A stretch of 64,000 nucleotides of DNA from Sporolactobacillus nakayamae (GCF_900113325.1 NZ_FOOY01000009.1:108200-172199); one strand, 5' to 3'; counted from the first letter of the stretch, positions 38,075 to 48,073 are shown. The notes: a model not told the origin generated them from the letters alone. Translations and numbers: made by a program.

Positions 38075-38998
38075 TTGGTCGTCTATCTGGATGCTGTTTG
38101 GGCGCTCAATCTATTTATTGATGCTTGTCTATTAAAATTAACTGCGCTCATGCTTAAAAGACAGACGAGTCGGCTTCGATTTTGGTCCGGGGCGTTTATT
38201 GCTTCAGCAATTGTGCTTATTCTTTTTACACCAGCCGCGTTCGTAGTTGATGGTCCGTTTGGCAAATTGCTATATTCTGCCATGATTATTTTTGTCGCGT
38301 TCGGATTTCATCGAATTTCTGTTTTTCTTCAAAACCTTGCTGCATTTTATTTCACTTCTTTTGCGATTGGAGGCGGATTATTCGCTGTTCATTACTTTTT
38401 TCAGGACGGTTCATTTTATGCGAACAGCCGCTTTTTAAATACTATGAATTATGGTGATCCGATTAGTTGGATCACAGTGATCGTAGGTTTTCCCGCTCTC
38501 TGGTACTTTTCGAAGAAGCGTCTTGATCAGACAGTTGTAAGAAAGTGGAACAGTACAACACTTGCGGATGTCACGGTGCGTTTCTTAGATGTTTGCATTG
38601 AGACAAAAGCGATGATTGATAGCGGGAATAAATTAGTTGATCCGTTGACGCGAGCGCCTGTGATGTTTCTTGAAAAAAGCGTTTGTGCCGGGAGAGTGCC
38701 GGAAGAGTTGTTTCAAAAAGACAATGCATCATCGCCCTCTTTGAACTTAGAGGGGATTCCGGATGACTGGAGAAACCGAATTGCATGGGTTCCATATCGC
38801 GCTGTTGATGGTACCGGTCAGTTAACCCTCGCGGCGCGGCCTGATCAAGTACTAATCCTTCTTGACGGCAAGCAGATCGAATGTACGAAATCACTTGTGG
38901 CATTTGTCGATCATTCACTGAGTTCTTCCGGCGACTTCAACAGTATTCTGAACCCGGACATGCTGCTGCATGGAAAGATCATTGAAACGGCTTCATGA
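38075..38998 (+). CDS. spoIIGA: SpoIIGA, pro-sigma-E processing protease
   Basis: A 307-residue protein with five predicted transmembrane helices followed by an aspartic-protease-like domain. The catalytic motif ETKAMIDSGNKLVDPLT contains the DSG triad, and the C-terminal WVPYRAVDGTGQL is conserved. It is activated by the forespore signal SpoIIR and removes the pro-sequence of sigma-E in the mother cell. I use TTG 38075, behind AAGGTGGGAG, because MVVYLDAVWALNLFIDACLL matches the family N terminus; the 53 upstream codons do not. sigE follows 29 bases downstream. Confidence 0.94.
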   Translation: MVVYLDAVWALNLFIDACLLKLTALMLKRQTSRLRFWSGAFIASAIVLILFTPAAFVVDGPFGKLLYSAMIIFVAFGFHRISVFLQNLAAFYFTSFAIGGGLFAVHYFFQDGSFYANSRFLNTMNYGDPISWITVIVGFPALWYFSKKRLDQTVVRKWNSTTLADVTVRFLDVCIETKAMIDSGNKLVDPLTRAPVMFLEKSVCAGRVPEELFQKDNASSPSLNLEGIPDDWRNRIAWVPYRAVDGTGQLTLAARPDQVLILLDGKQIECTKSLVAFVDHSLSSSGDFNSILNPDMLLHGKIIETAS

Positions 38999-39027
38999 CA
39001 TGAAAAAAATAGGGAGGTTGATTCCGG

Positions 39028-39738
39028 ATGAAAACCACTTTTTTGAAGCTATGGCGTTGGGTACTTATTAAACTTGGTGTGAAACCAAAGGAAATTTATT
39101 ATATCGGTGGGAGTGAAGGACTTCCTTCGCCTTTGTCAAAAGAAGAAGAGGCCGAATTAATGAAAATGCTTCCCTTAGGAGACCCCAAAGTGCGAGCGAC
39201 TCTTATCGAACGAAATCTTCGTTTGGTCGTCTACATTGCTCGTAAATTTGATAATACACGGATCAATATTGAAGATCTGATCAGCATAGGTACTATTGGG
39301 CTCATCAAAGCTGTGAACACGTTCAATCCGGAGAAGAAAATAAAGCTTGCCACATATGCTTCACGCTGCATTGAAAATGAGATACTCATGTATTTACGCA
39401 GAAACAGTCGAACACGCTCTGAAGTCTCGTTAGATGAGCCTCTGAATGTGGATTGGGACGGCAATGAATTGCTCCTGTCCGATGTACTAGGCACGGAAAA
39501 TGACATAACAACGAAAAATATGGAGCGGAAAGTTGAGCGCACACTTTTGAAGAAGGCAATGCTGATGCTCAATGATCGTGAAAAAGAGATTATGACACTA
39601 AGATTTGGGTTATCAGGAGGCAAGGAAAAAACGCAAAAAGATGTGGCCGATGAGTTGGGCATTTCCCAATCGTATATTTCCAGGCTTGAGAAAAGAATAA
39701 TAAAACGCCTAAAAAAAGAATTCAGCAAAATGGCTTAG
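39028..39738 (+). CDS. sigE: RNA polymerase sigma-E factor precursor
   Basis: A 236-residue mother-cell sigma factor made as an inactive precursor. The amphipathic pro-sequence (1-24) ends before YYIGGSE, where SpoIIGA would cut at about Tyr24-Tyr25; it is about three residues shorter than in B. subtilis. Region 2 ([49 protein letters not shown]) and the region 4.2 HTH ([22 protein letters not shown]) are complete. It forms an operon with spoIIGA. Confidence 0.97.
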   Translation: MKTTFLKLWRWVLIKLGVKPKEIYYIGGSEGLPSPLSKEEEAELMKMLPLGDPKVRATLIERNLRLVVYIARKFDNTRINIEDLISIGTIGLIKAVNTFNPEKKIKLATYASRCIENEILMYLRRNSRTRSEVSLDEPLNVDWDGNELLLSDVLGTENDITTKNMERKVERTLLKKAMLMLNDREKEIMTLRFGLSGGKEKTQKDVADELGISQSYISRLEKRIIKRLKKEFSKMA

Positions 39739-39773
39739 TGGTACGTGTTCGCAAATCTCCACTTTTTTGCTGT

Positions 39774-39802
39774 GCATAAAATGGTTGCCTACGGAGATAC
39801 TT
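39774..39802 (+). promoter_or_regulatory. Putative sigma-F-type promoter for sigG
   Basis: GCATA (39774-39778) fits the sigma-F/sigma-G -35 (GYWTA-like) and GGAGATACTT (39793-39802) fits the GGnnAnAMTW -10, with a 14-bp spacer. In B. subtilis sigG is transcribed from a sigma-F promoter at this position, so the match is expected. Confidence 0.65.
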
Positions 39803-39905
39803 GACCATATAGCAGAGGTTGAAAAAGAAGCCGTTTAAATGGATCACGGTGTTTTCTTTCATCAGCCCGCTAACGCAAGTTTTCGACAATGGGGGGTCAT
39901 CTTAT

Positions 39906-40685
39906 ATGGCACGGCATAAAGTGGAAATCTGCGGAGTGGACACGTCGAAGCTTCCTGTCCTGACCAATGTGGAAATGCGAAAGCTTTTCGCGGAACTTCA
40001 ATCAGGCAAGCTCGAGGCCAGAGAAAAGCTAGTGAATGGGAATCTCCGCCTTGTTCTGAGTGTCATTCAGCGCTTTTATCACCGCGGGGAATCCGTTGAC
40101 GACTTATTTCAAGTCGGTTGTATTGGTTTAATGAAATCTATCGACAATTTTGATTTGGGTCAAAATGTTCGGTTTTCAACCTACGCCGTTCCCATGATCA
40201 TTGGTGAAATTCGTCGTTACTTAAGAGATAATAATCCAATTCGTGTTTCTCGATCTTTGCGGGATATGGCCTATAAAGCACTTCAGGCCAAAGAGCGTTA
40301 CATAGCGAAACATTCAACTGAACCGACAACCGCTGAGCTGGCGAAAATGCTTGATTTACCGGTGGAAGATGTTGTGTTCGCAATGGATGCGATACAGGAT
40401 CCGGTTTCATTGTTTGAACCGATCTACAGTGATGGCGGGGATCCAATATTCATCATGGATCAAATTAGTGATGATAAGCATAAAGACAAGGATTGGGTTG
40501 ATAATATTTCACTTAAAGAAGCGATGAACAAACTTCATGACCGTGAAAAGCGAATTGTCGCGATGCGCTTTTTTTATGGGAAAACGCAAATGGAAGTCGC
40601 ACAAGAAATTGGCATTTCACAGGCTCAAGTATCAAGATTGGAGAAAATGGCCATAAAGGAAATGAATCAGGATATCGGTCCCTAA
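39906..40685 (+). CDS. sigG: RNA polymerase sigma-G factor (late forespore)
   Basis: A 259-residue sigma-70-family factor starting ARHKVEICGVDTSKLPVLTN, which is diagnostic of sigma-G. Region 2 (NLRLVLSVIQRF, DDLFQVGCIGLMKSIDNFDLGQNVRFSTYAVPMIIGEIRRYLRD) and the region 4 HTH (TQMEVAQEIGISQAQVSRLEK) are complete. ATG 39906 with a G-rich ribosome site is preferred over an upstream TTG. It drives late forespore genes and is separated from sigE by its own promoter. Confidence 0.97.
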   Translation: MARHKVEICGVDTSKLPVLTNVEMRKLFAELQSGKLEAREKLVNGNLRLVLSVIQRFYHRGESVDDLFQVGCIGLMKSIDNFDLGQNVRFSTYAVPMIIGEIRRYLRDNNPIRVSRSLRDMAYKALQAKERYIAKHSTEPTTAELAKMLDLPVEDVVFAMDAIQDPVSLFEPIYSDGGDPIFIMDQISDDKHKDKDWVDNISLKEAMNKLHDREKRIVAMRFFYGKTQMEVAQEIGISQAQVSRLEKMAIKEMNQDIGP

Positions 40686-40712
40686 CACTTGCACTTGCAA
40701 GTGTTTCTTTTT
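40684..40712 (+). terminator. Terminator after sigG
   Basis: AACACTTGCA and TGCAAGTGTT form a perfect stem with a very short loop, followed by TCTTTTTG, starting at the sigG stop codon. Confidence 0.75.
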
Positions 40713-40879
40713 GCGCAGAAAAATAAGATGGCAGATACGCGTTCGCCGCACACAGCTAGCTGATGAGCTCTTTAATGTCATAGTGATTATTTCCGGGGTA
40801 ATGGAAAGGATCAATTTTATACTTCTCAACGCCTGCTTCCGCCCATATATATTAAGGGACAGTACGAGGAGGGGTATGA

Positions 40880-41146
40880 ATGCCAAGAATTTCTGATTTT
40901 CAGACCAAAGAAGTTGTGAATGTCGAAAATGGAAAGCGATTGGGACATATCGGTGATCTTGATGTGAATCTGTCTTCGGGCAAAATTGATCACTTGATTA
41001 TACCTGGAGCGGGAAAAATTATGGGCTTGTTTGGGAAAGAGGACGATATTGTTGTCCCATGGAACAATATTGTGAGAATTGGAGCTGACGTCATTCTTGT
41101 CCGGTTTTATAACGAACATGATTCGACGATTAAGAGCGAAGATTAA
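40880..41146 (+). CDS. ylmC: YlmC/YmxH-family PRC-barrel sporulation protein
   Basis: An 88-residue small protein with a PRC-barrel pattern: RISDFQTKEVVNVENGKRLGHIGDLDVNLSSGKIDHLIIPG and WNNIVRIGADVILVRF. The family occurs almost only in spore formers. Its precise function is not established. ATG 40880 follows GAGGAGGGG. In B. subtilis ylmC follows sigG (after ylmA) and precedes ylmD, as here. Confidence 0.9.
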   Translation: MPRISDFQTKEVVNVENGKRLGHIGDLDVNLSSGKIDHLIIPGAGKIMGLFGKEDDIVVPWNNIVRIGADVILVRFYNEHDSTIKSED

Positions 41147-41226
41147 CTAATTAAGGAGTTTTCTCGATGATTATGGTAAAATAAAAAGAAAAGTCCGGTC
41201 ATTTTGATGAGGAAAGGATGAGAACG

Positions 41227-42066
41227 GTGAGTGAACCCTTTTCATTTCGAAGCGGACCTTTGTTGCGCTTGAAAACAATCGATGCCGGCGATCTAGAAAT
41301 CCATTCAGGATTTACACTTCGAACGGAGGGTACGAGTCAAGGACCTTTCACATCAATGAACTTGGGTCTTCATGTCGGTGATCGTTCGGACGATGTACTC
41401 GAAAATCGACATCTTGTCGCGCAGAGAATAGGCATTCCACTTGAACGCTGGGTGTGCGCGGAGCAAGTGCATCGCACGGAAATTGCCCGGGTAACGCACA
41501 AATCTGCAGGATTAGGCGCAATGTCCTTTGATTCGGTTGTCAAGGGTGTGGATGGTTTGTTTACAACTGACCCGGACATATTGCTCGCTCTTTGCTTCGC
41601 CGATTGCGTTCCCATTTTTTATCAGGCGCAAAATCCTAACGCGATTGGAATCATGCATGCCGGATGGCGTGGAACCGTTGCCCGAGGTGCTGCGCATATG
41701 ATTGAACGCATGACGCGTGACCTTGACATTACACCTGAAGCATTGCATGTTGTCATTGGTCCATCAATAAGCGGCGAGGATTATGAGGTTGATCAAAAAG
41801 TGATTGATCAGGTATGCACGCTTGACCATTCGCTTTGGGAGCAGTCCGTAGTTTCCAAAGGTTCCGGAAGCTATCTGCTTGATTTACGAACTTTGAACCG
41901 ATCAATTCTTGTTGCGAGCGGTGTACCTGAACGTCAGATACAAATAACCGGCTATAGTACGTACGCACGTCCCGATCTGTTTTTTTCTTTTCGACATGAT
42001 CATGGAAAAACAGGGCGGATGATGGGGTATATCGGAATGAAGAAAAAGGAGAGCAATGAATCGTGA
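41227..42066 (+). CDS. ylmD: YlmD, multicopper polyphenol oxidase/purine nucleoside phosphorylase family (DUF152)
   Basis: A 279-residue YfiH-family protein. The zinc/copper ligands are visible as His in CAEQVH, Cys in FADCVPIF and His in MHAGWRGT. Family members have been shown to act as purine nucleoside phosphorylase or deaminase and as laccase-like oxidases; in some species they affect peptidoglycan precursor fidelity. I choose GTG 41227, because AAAGGATGAG lies at normal distance, while ATG 41218 would have its ribosome site adjacent. The stop overlaps the ylmE GTG. Confidence 0.9.
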   Translation: MSEPFSFRSGPLLRLKTIDAGDLEIHSGFTLRTEGTSQGPFTSMNLGLHVGDRSDDVLENRHLVAQRIGIPLERWVCAEQVHRTEIARVTHKSAGLGAMSFDSVVKGVDGLFTTDPDILLALCFADCVPIFYQAQNPNAIGIMHAGWRGTVARGAAHMIERMTRDLDITPEALHVVIGPSISGEDYEVDQKVIDQVCTLDHSLWEQSVVSKGSGSYLLDLRTLNRSILVASGVPERQIQITGYSTYARPDLFFSFRHDHGKTGRMMGYIGMKKKESNES

Positions 42067-42743
42067 AAGTTGCGGATAATCTTAGACAAGTACAGTCCCT
42101 CATTGAGGACGCATGTGAACGCTCAGGACGGCACTCCGAAGACGTTACCATAATTGCCGTTACAAAATACGTTTCCGCCGAACGCGCTCAGGAGGCTGTA
42201 GACAGTGGGATTACGCATCTCGCTGAAAATCGGAAAGAAGGTTTGCTGGAGAAACTGGCGTTCATTCATGATGACCGTGTGACATGGCATCTGATTGGGA
42301 CCTTGCAGACGAGAAAAGTGAAAGATATTGTTGGAAAAGTAGACTATTTTCACGCCCTGGACCGTCTCAAATTGGCAAATGAACTAAATAAACGCATGAA
42401 AAAAGGAACTTTAAATTGTTTTGTCGAAATGAATATCTCTGGCGAGGAATCCAAACATGGCATTACTGAAGAGAAACTTGATTCTTTCATTGATGCATTA
42501 GCCGAATTTGAGCATCTTCGCATTGTCGGTTTGATGACGATGGCACCGAATACAGAAGATCGAGATGTGATTCGCCATGTGTTTCATCGGTTGCGCATTC
42601 TACGCGACCGAATTCGTGATCGAAACATCGACTATGCGCCATGCACAGAGCTCTCCATGGGTATGTCGCATGATTATGAAATCGCTGTTGAAGAAGGAGC
42701 AACATTTGTGAGAATTGGCACGTCACTCGTAGGTAATGAATGA
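42063..42743 (+). CDS. ylmE: YggS/YlmE family pyridoxal-phosphate homeostasis protein
   Basis: A 226-residue TIM-barrel protein binding PLP through the Lys in AVTKYVS. Typical segments are AENRKEGLLEKL (QN in many homologs is RK here), WHLIGTLQTRKVK, VEMNISGEESKHGI, LRIVGLMTMAP, ELSMGMSHDYEIAVEEGATFVRIGTSLVG. It controls free PLP levels and amino-acid homeostasis and has no known catalytic activity. The GTG start at 42063 overlaps the ylmD stop. Confidence 0.94.
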   Translation: MKVADNLRQVQSLIEDACERSGRHSEDVTIIAVTKYVSAERAQEAVDSGITHLAENRKEGLLEKLAFIHDDRVTWHLIGTLQTRKVKDIVGKVDYFHALDRLKLANELNKRMKKGTLNCFVEMNISGEESKHGITEEKLDSFIDALAEFEHLRIVGLMTMAPNTEDRDVIRHVFHRLRILRDRIRDRNIDYAPCTELSMGMSHDYEIAVEEGATFVRIGTSLVGNE

Positions 42744-42758
42744 AAGGAGAACGGAATC

Positions 42759-43184
42759 ATGGGTCTTAAAGGCACATTGAAACGATTCTTTGATCTTGAG
42801 GAGACCGTGAACAGCTCAGAAAACCACCTGCCGGTATCACATGATGAGGAAACCGGCAAACCGGTACAGGGTCAGCACAGACTGGAGAAAAGCGGCAGAA
42901 TTGTCGCCATTAAAAATGTTCATCAGCAAAATAAAGTTGTTCTGGTTGAGCCGAAGCGTTTTGAAGAGGTCGAGGAAATCGTCGGTTATTTGAAAAATAA
43001 ACAGACGATTATTTGTAGCCTCCAAGGGACAAGCAAGGATCAAGGACAGAGAATTCTTGATTTTATTGGCGGCACATCCTTCGCGCTGAATGGGCAGATT
43101 CGTAAAATTGGAAAGAACACATTTCTTTTCGCACCGGAACAAGTGGACATATCCGGCATGATCAGCAATTGGCCGGAAGATTAA
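42759..43184 (+). CDS. sepF: Cell division protein SepF
   Basis: A 141-residue Z-ring-associated protein. The N-terminal amphipathic helix MGLKGTLKRFFDLEE anchors to the membrane; residues about 55-135 form the DUF552/SepF fold (VVLVEPKRFEEVEEIVGYLKNKQTIICSLQGTSKDQGQRILDFIGGTSFALNGQIRKIG). SepF binds the FtsZ C-terminal peptide and bundles filaments into rings. It starts 16 bases after ylmE within the ylm operon. Confidence 0.96.
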   Translation: MGLKGTLKRFFDLEETVNSSENHLPVSHDEETGKPVQGQHRLEKSGRIVAIKNVHQQNKVVLVEPKRFEEVEEIVGYLKNKQTIICSLQGTSKDQGQRILDFIGGTSFALNGQIRKIGKNTFLFAPEQVDISGMISNWPED

Positions 43185-43200
43185 TTACAGAGGTGAAATT

Positions 43201-43467
43201 ATGTATTTGATTGCATTCATCGTATCAGAGGCTATCAATATTTATAAATGGATATTAATAATTTATATTTTGATGTCTTGGGTACCAAGCGTACAGGATT
43301 CATCAATCGGCAGGCTCTTTGAACGAGTATGTGAGCCGTTTTTGTCCCCTTTTCGAAAAATCATACCCCCAATTGGCGGCGTGATCGACATATCTCCGAT
43401 GGTTGCTTTTGTCGTTCTTTGGTTTGCCCAAATTGGTATTCAAAGTATTCTCTTGAGATTTGTCTGA
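43201..43467 (+). CDS. ylmG: YggT family membrane protein YlmG
   Basis: An 88-residue protein with two transmembrane helices around a conserved loop: INIYKWILIIYILMSWVP and ERVCEPFLSPFRKIIPPIGGVIDISPMVAFVVLWF, the YggT pattern. It is thought to influence FtsZ ring or membrane organisation (also in chloroplasts), but its mechanism is unknown. ATG 43201 follows AGAGGTG. It is in the ylmC-H operon order of B. subtilis. Confidence 0.93.
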   Translation: MYLIAFIVSEAINIYKWILIIYILMSWVPSVQDSSIGRLFERVCEPFLSPFRKIIPPIGGVIDISPMVAFVVLWFAQIGIQSILLRFV

Positions 43468-43476
43468 GGCTGGCAT

Positions 43477-44250
43477 ATGTCACTCTATGAACATTTCAGA
43501 CCTGAAGAGCATGCACTGGTCGATCACTTTCTTGATTTGAAAGATCAAGTTGTCGTAAATTATATACCGAAACTGACCGATTTTCTCGATCCCAGGCAGC
43601 AGATAATCCTAAAATCACTGATAGGAAATAACGAGGAAATTCGTCTGTCCTTTTCCGGCGGCTATGCTCAAGCTGAACGGGCGCGCGCGCTGTTACTTCC
43701 ACCGTATGTTGAAGCGGACGAAGATCCGTTTCAACTCGCTTACCTAGAAGTTCGGTATCCGTCCAAGTTCGGATCCATTGCACATCCCCAACTGCTCGGA
43801 TCACTTGTCGGTTCTGGCGTGTCAAGAAGCAAAATCGGTGATTTGCTGATCGGTGAGGGACGTGCTCAATTTATTTGTGTGAAAGAGCTTGAGCCTTATT
43901 TTATGCTTAATTTAAGTTCCGTAGGGAGAATGGGTGTCTCCTGCGAGTCGGTTGATCAGCAAGCTTTAATACATAGTGACGATGAATGGCAAGAGAGTGA
44001 TGGGACAATTTCCTCTATGAGGCTAGATACAGTTTTGTCAGAAATCTATCATTTGCCAAGAACGAAGGCTTCAGAGGCTATTTCACGCGGGCTTGCAAAA
44101 GTAAATTGGGAACTTGTTGAGAAACGTGACTACGAGATACATGAAGGCGATTGTCTTTCTCTCCGCGGATATGGCCGCAGTAAAATAATATCGAACAGCG
44201 GCTTGACAAAAAAGAACAAAATCCGTATACAATATGGTAAACTTAACTAA
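43477..44250 (+). CDS. ylmH: YlmH, S4-domain RNA-binding protein
   Basis: A 257-residue protein with an N-terminal domain containing RPEEHALVDHFLDLKDQV and FLDPRQQIILKSL, a central YlmH domain and a C-terminal S4 RNA-binding domain (MRLDTVLSEIYHLPRTKASEAISRGLAKVNWELVEKRDYEIHEGDCLSLRGYGR). In B. subtilis YlmH has been linked to rescue of stalled ribosomes through peptidyl-tRNA binding. Its 3' end contains the divIVA promoter. Confidence 0.93.
   Translation: MSLYEHFRPEEHALVDHFLDLKDQVVVNYIPKLTDFLDPRQQIILKSLIGNNEEIRLSFSGGYAQAERARALLLPPYVEADEDPFQLAYLEVRYPSKFGSIAHPQLLGSLVGSGVSRSKIGDLLIGEGRAQFICVKELEPYFMLNLSSVGRMGVSCESVDQQALIHSDDEWQESDGTISSMRLDTVLSEIYHLPRTKASEAISRGLAKVNWELVEKRDYEIHEGDCLSLRGYGRSKIISNSGLTKKNKIRIQYGKLN
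44203..44231 (+). promoter_or_regulatory. Sigma-A promoter for divIVA within the ylmH 3' end
   Basis: TTGACA (44203-44208) and TATACA (44226-44231) are 17 bp apart, a near-consensus match that would give divIVA expression independent of the ylm operon. Confidence 0.8.
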
Positions 44251-44286
44251 ACGAATTGTTTGTAAAATGACTTGGAGGTGACCGGG

Positions 44287-44802
44287 ATGCCATTGACACC
44301 CTTGGATATTCATAATAAATCGTTCTCACGAGGATTTCGTGGGTATGATGAAGATGAAGTGAATGATTTTCTTGACCAGGTGATCAAGGATTATGAAGCG
44401 CTTATTCGCGAGAAAAAGGATCTTGAACAAAAGAACAAGAATTCAGATGAAAAGCTTAATCACTTCTCTAATATTGAGACAACTCTGAACAAGAGTATTC
44501 TTGTCGCTCAGGAAACAGCTGAGGAAGTGAAGCAGAACGCGAATAAAGAAGCTAAACTGATTGTAATGGAAGCAAAGAAAAACGCTGATCGCATTATCAA
44601 TGAAGCGCTTGAGAAATCACGCAAGGTAACCTTGAATATTGAAGAATTGAAAAAAGAAGCCAATGTATACCGGACACGCTTCCAGATGCTGATTGAAGCG
44701 CAATTGGAATTGTTAAAGAGTGATGATTGGAAAAGCATGTCTGTGGGCGATGAAGACGCAGATAGTGAACAAAACGATGGAATGATTCGTACGCAAGCTT
44801 GA
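44287..44802 (+). CDS. divIVA: Cell division/polarity protein DivIVA
   Basis: A 171-residue coiled-coil protein that binds negatively curved membrane at poles and septa, positions MinCD through MinJ and helps anchor the chromosome during sporulation. The N-terminal lipid-binding domain LTPLDIHNKSFSRGFRGYDEDEVNDFLDQVIKDYE is intact; residues 30-150 are coiled coil. ATG 44287 follows TTGGAGGTGACC. The tail is acidic. Confidence 0.96.
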   Translation: MPLTPLDIHNKSFSRGFRGYDEDEVNDFLDQVIKDYEALIREKKDLEQKNKNSDEKLNHFSNIETTLNKSILVAQETAEEVKQNANKEAKLIVMEAKKNADRIINEALEKSRKVTLNIEELKKEANVYRTRFQMLIEAQLELLKSDDWKSMSVGDEDADSEQNDGMIRTQA

Positions 44803-44844
44803 CGCGGAGACTCTTATTGCATATACTGTGCATACATAAGATGC

Positions 44845-44873
44845 TTGCGCCATAATGTACAGACATTTAAAAT
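44845..44873 (+). promoter_or_regulatory. Putative sigma-A promoter of ileS
   Basis: TTGCGC (44845-44850) and TAAAAT (44868-44873) are 17 bp apart, placing transcription start shortly before the T-box leader. Confidence 0.45.
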
Positions 44874-44894
44874 GAAATCATATTTTTAAATACT

Positions 44895-45133
44895 ATGAGA
44901 GGGAAAGTACTCGCCGCAAGGTCGCGCAGCGAGCCGGGATACGGTGCGAGCCCGGTGCGGACGGCGGTAAGGAAAATCACCCTTGAGTTTGATTCCGAAC
45001 GACTCCTGCATGACAGGAGTTAAGTAAGAACCAACGTTGATTCGCGTTAAGAAAATCATGAGTGGCAGATTTGCTCTGCTATTAGGGTGGTACCGCGGTC
45101 CTTCCGTCCCTTTGGGATAGAAGGACCTTTTTA
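44895..45133 (+). promoter_or_regulatory. T-box riboswitch leader of ileS
   Basis: The conserved T-box AGGGTGGTACCGCGG is at 45084-45098, followed by the terminator. The upstream part holds a GC-rich Stem I with GGTGCGAG-type distal elements. The probable specifier is ATC (isoleucine) at 44976-44978, followed by A as is usual. Uncharged tRNA-Ile would stabilise the antiterminator and switch ileS on. Confidence 0.93.
45097..45132 (+). terminator. T-box-controlled terminator
   Basis: GGTCCTTC pairs with GAAGGACC across a 15-nt loop and runs into TTTTT; its 5' arm overlaps the end of the T-box sequence as expected for mutually exclusive folds. Confidence 0.9.
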
Positions 45134-45182
45134 TATAGGTCAGAAAAGAAATAAAACAGAAAGATGATGGAGGCGTTTTTCA

Positions 45183-47954
45183 ATGGATTACAAGAAGACA
45201 CTACTGATGCCGAAAACAGATTTTAAAATGCGCGGCGGTCTTCCAACGAAAGAACCACGTATGCAAGAACAATGGGATCAGGAGCATATTTATGAACAGT
45301 CATTAAAGGTCAACGAGGGGAAACCAACATTTATCCTTCACGATGGCCCACCGTATGCTAATGGAAACATCCATATTGGACATGCGGAAAACAAGGTATT
45401 AAAAGATATGATTACTCGCTTTAAGTCGATGACCGGCTATAAAGCTTATTATGTACCGGGTTGGGATACACACGGACTCCCAATTGAACAGCAGCTCGCA
45501 AAGCAAGGGATCGATCGAAAAAAAATGTCGGTTGCCGATCTACGTGAAAAATGTAAAGAATACGCGCTCGGACAAGTAGAACATCAGAAGAAACAATTTA
45601 AAAGGCTAGGCGTTCGTGGGGATTGGGATCATCCGTATCTGACCTTGCACAAAGAGTACGAGGCTGAACAAATTGAAGTTTTTGGTGAAATGGCAAAGAA
45701 AGGTTATATCTATAAAGACAAAAAGACGGTTTATTGGTCGCCTTCCTCTGAATCTGCACTTGCTGAAGCGGAAATCGAATATAAAGATGTTAAGTCGTAT
45801 TCCATTTTCGTTTCTTTCCATGTGATAGACGGAAAAGGGGTATTGAATTCGGATGAAGAGGTCATCATCTGGACGACGACGCCATGGACGATGCCGGCGA
45901 ACCTTGCGATTGCTGTCAATCCGAAATTTGACTATAGTGTTGTTCAAGTGGCGGGTCACAAATTTGTTGTAGCTGCCGATTTGGTTGAATCCTTGACAAA
46001 AACATTCGAATGGGAAAATCCACAGGTACTGCGCAATGTGAACGGTAAAGACCTGGAACATGTTGTTTGCCGCCATCCATTCTATGATCGTGCGTCCGTG
46101 ATGATTCTTGGAGACCATGTCACTTTGGATGCCGGTACAGGATGCGTCCATACTGCCCCGGGCTTTGGTGCCGATGACTTTTATGTAGGTAAAAAATATG
46201 GTCTCGATATCCTTTGCCCAGTGGACGACCGCGGCTGCATGACCGACGAAGCACCAGGTTTTGAAGGTATGTTTTATGAAAAGGCTAATGAACCGGTAAT
46301 CGAGAAATTGAAAGAGGTCGGCGCATTACTTAAAGTCGGCACGTTTACTCACTCCTACCCGCATGATTGGCGTACGAAAAAACCGGTGATTTGGAGAGCG
46401 ACAAAACAATGGTTCGCGTCGATCAAAGCTTATCGGGACGATATCTTAAAAGCAATTCATGAAGTGCGTTGGGTTCCATCATGGGGCGATGTCCGCATGA
46501 CGAATATGATCAAGGATCGTGAAGACTGGTGTATCTCGCGTCAACGTGCATGGGGTGTTCCGATTCCGGTATTCTATGGTGAAGACGGCGAACCGATCAT
46601 CACGGATGCAACGATTCAGCATGTAGCGGATCTGTTCCGCGAACACGGCTCGAACATTTGGTTCCAATGGGATGCCAAAGACTTGCTGCCTGAGGGCTTT
46701 ACTTCGGAGCATAGCCCGAACGGTACCTTTAAGAAGGAAACCGATATCATGGATGTTTGGTTCGACTCTGGTTCATCCCACCAAGGCGTATTGACCACGC
46801 GTGAAGGGTTACGCCGCCCGGCGGATATGTATCTTGAAGGATCGGATCAATATCGTGGATGGTTTAATTCGTCACTAGCCACATCTGTTGCCGTAACGGG
46901 TCACGCGCCCTACAAACAAGTATTGAGTCATGGTTTTACTCTTGATGGAAAAGGTTTGAAAATGAGCAAATCCGTAGGAAACGTCATTGATCCGATGAAG
47001 GTCATGCAGCAGTATGGTGCGGACATTATCCGTTTATGGGTGGCTTCGGTTGACTATCAAGCTGATGCCAGAGTATCCAATGAAATTCTCGGACAGGTCG
47101 CCGAAGTATATCGCAAGATCCGCAATACGGTACGCTTTATACTCGGAAATCTTAATGATTTTACTGTCGATAAGATTGTTCCTACAGAAGATATGCCGGA
47201 ACTTGAACGTTATATGCTTGTGAAGCTCAATGGCTTCATCGACACATGCCTGAAAAATTATGAAGAATTCCAGTTCTTGAACGTTTACAAAGCGTTACAG
47301 AATTATTGCTCGCTCGATTTGAGTGCTTTCTACATGGACATCGCGAAAGATGCGCTCTACGTTCAACCGAAGGATTCGCTGATTCGCCGTTCCGCGCAAA
47401 CCGTTCTGTATAAGACGGTAGTTGCGTTAACCAAAATTTTGTCGCCAATTGTCCCGCATACAACTGAAGAAATTTGGCAGCATATTCCGGGTACGGATAA
47501 GATCGCATCTTATGTCCAGTTAACGGATATGCCGAAACTCGAGAAAATTGCTGATTCCGATGCACTGGAACAGAAATGGTCATCACTGATCGCGGTTCGT
47601 GACGATGTACTAAAGTCACTCGAAAAAGCGCGTGATGCGAAGCTGATTGGTAAATCACTTGAAGCGGCCGTAACGCTCTATGTTAAACCGGAAACAGCTT
47701 TCTTAAAAGATACAGCTGATCTCGACAAATTGCTGATTGTATCTCAAGTTACGGTTGTAGAAGACGGTGAGGTTCCGGAAGCGGCAGATCAGTACGCGCG
47801 GCTGGCCGTTTCGGTTGAGCCTGCTAAGGGTGAAAAATGTGAACGATGCTGGTCGATTCTGCCAAGCGTTGGAGAAGACAAGGAACACCCGACATTGTGC
47901 GCGCACTGTGCGGAAACCGTACGTCATGATTACGCAGATGTAACGCTCGACTGA
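45183..47954 (+). CDS. ileS: Isoleucyl-tRNA synthetase
   Basis: A 923-residue class I synthetase of the bacterial IleS1 type. It has the HIGH motif ([18 protein letters not shown]), the CP1 editing domain ([16 protein letters not shown], and [16 protein letters not shown]), the KMSKS loop ([10 protein letters not shown]), the anticodon-binding domain and a C-terminal zinc finger (CERCW and CAHC). The length and zinc finger match B. subtilis IleS. Expression is controlled by the upstream T-box. ATG 45183 follows GATGGAGGCG. Confidence 0.98.
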   Translation: MDYKKTLLMPKTDFKMRGGLPTKEPRMQEQWDQEHIYEQSLKVNEGKPTFILHDGPPYANGNIHIGHAENKVLKDMITRFKSMTGYKAYYVPGWDTHGLPIEQQLAKQGIDRKKMSVADLREKCKEYALGQVEHQKKQFKRLGVRGDWDHPYLTLHKEYEAEQIEVFGEMAKKGYIYKDKKTVYWSPSSESALAEAEIEYKDVKSYSIFVSFHVIDGKGVLNSDEEVIIWTTTPWTMPANLAIAVNPKFDYSVVQVAGHKFVVAADLVESLTKTFEWENPQVLRNVNGKDLEHVVCRHPFYDRASVMILGDHVTLDAGTGCVHTAPGFGADDFYVGKKYGLDILCPVDDRGCMTDEAPGFEGMFYEKANEPVIEKLKEVGALLKVGTFTHSYPHDWRTKKPVIWRATKQWFASIKAYRDDILKAIHEVRWVPSWGDVRMTNMIKDREDWCISRQRAWGVPIPVFYGEDGEPIITDATIQHVADLFREHGSNIWFQWDAKDLLPEGFTSEHSPNGTFKKETDIMDVWFDSGSSHQGVLTTREGLRRPADMYLEGSDQYRGWFNSSLATSVAVTGHAPYKQVLSHGFTLDGKGLKMSKSVGNVIDPMKVMQQYGADIIRLWVASVDYQADARVSNEILGQVAEVYRKIRNTVRFILGNLNDFTVDKIVPTEDMPELERYMLVKLNGFIDTCLKNYEEFQFLNVYKALQNYCSLDLSAFYMDIAKDALYVQPKDSLIRRSAQTVLYKTVVALTKILSPIVPHTTEEIWQHIPGTDKIASYVQLTDMPKLEKIADSDALEQKWSSLIAVRDDVLKSLEKARDAKLIGKSLEAAVTLYVKPETAFLKDTADLDKLLIVSQVTVVEDGEVPEAADQYARLAVSVEPAKGEKCERCWSILPSVGEDKEHPTLCAHCAETVRHDYADVTLD

Positions 47955-48008
47955 TATTGCGATTCACCAAGAAAATGATTCCCATATTGCGTAAATATTA
48001 CGCAGTCT

Positions 48009-48068
48009 AAAAATCCCCCTTTATCCCACACTAATTAATGTGCGCGGGAGCAATAAGGGGGATTTTTA
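48009..48068 (+). terminator. Large terminator between ileS and the TraR/DksA-like gene
   Basis: AAAAATCCCCCTTTA pairs with TAAGGGGGATTTTTA, with an inner CACA/TGTG hairpin. The right arm also contains the likely ribosome site (AAGGGGG) of the next gene, so folding could occlude its translation as well as stop ileS transcription. Confidence 0.8.
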
Positions 48069-48073
48069 TATAG

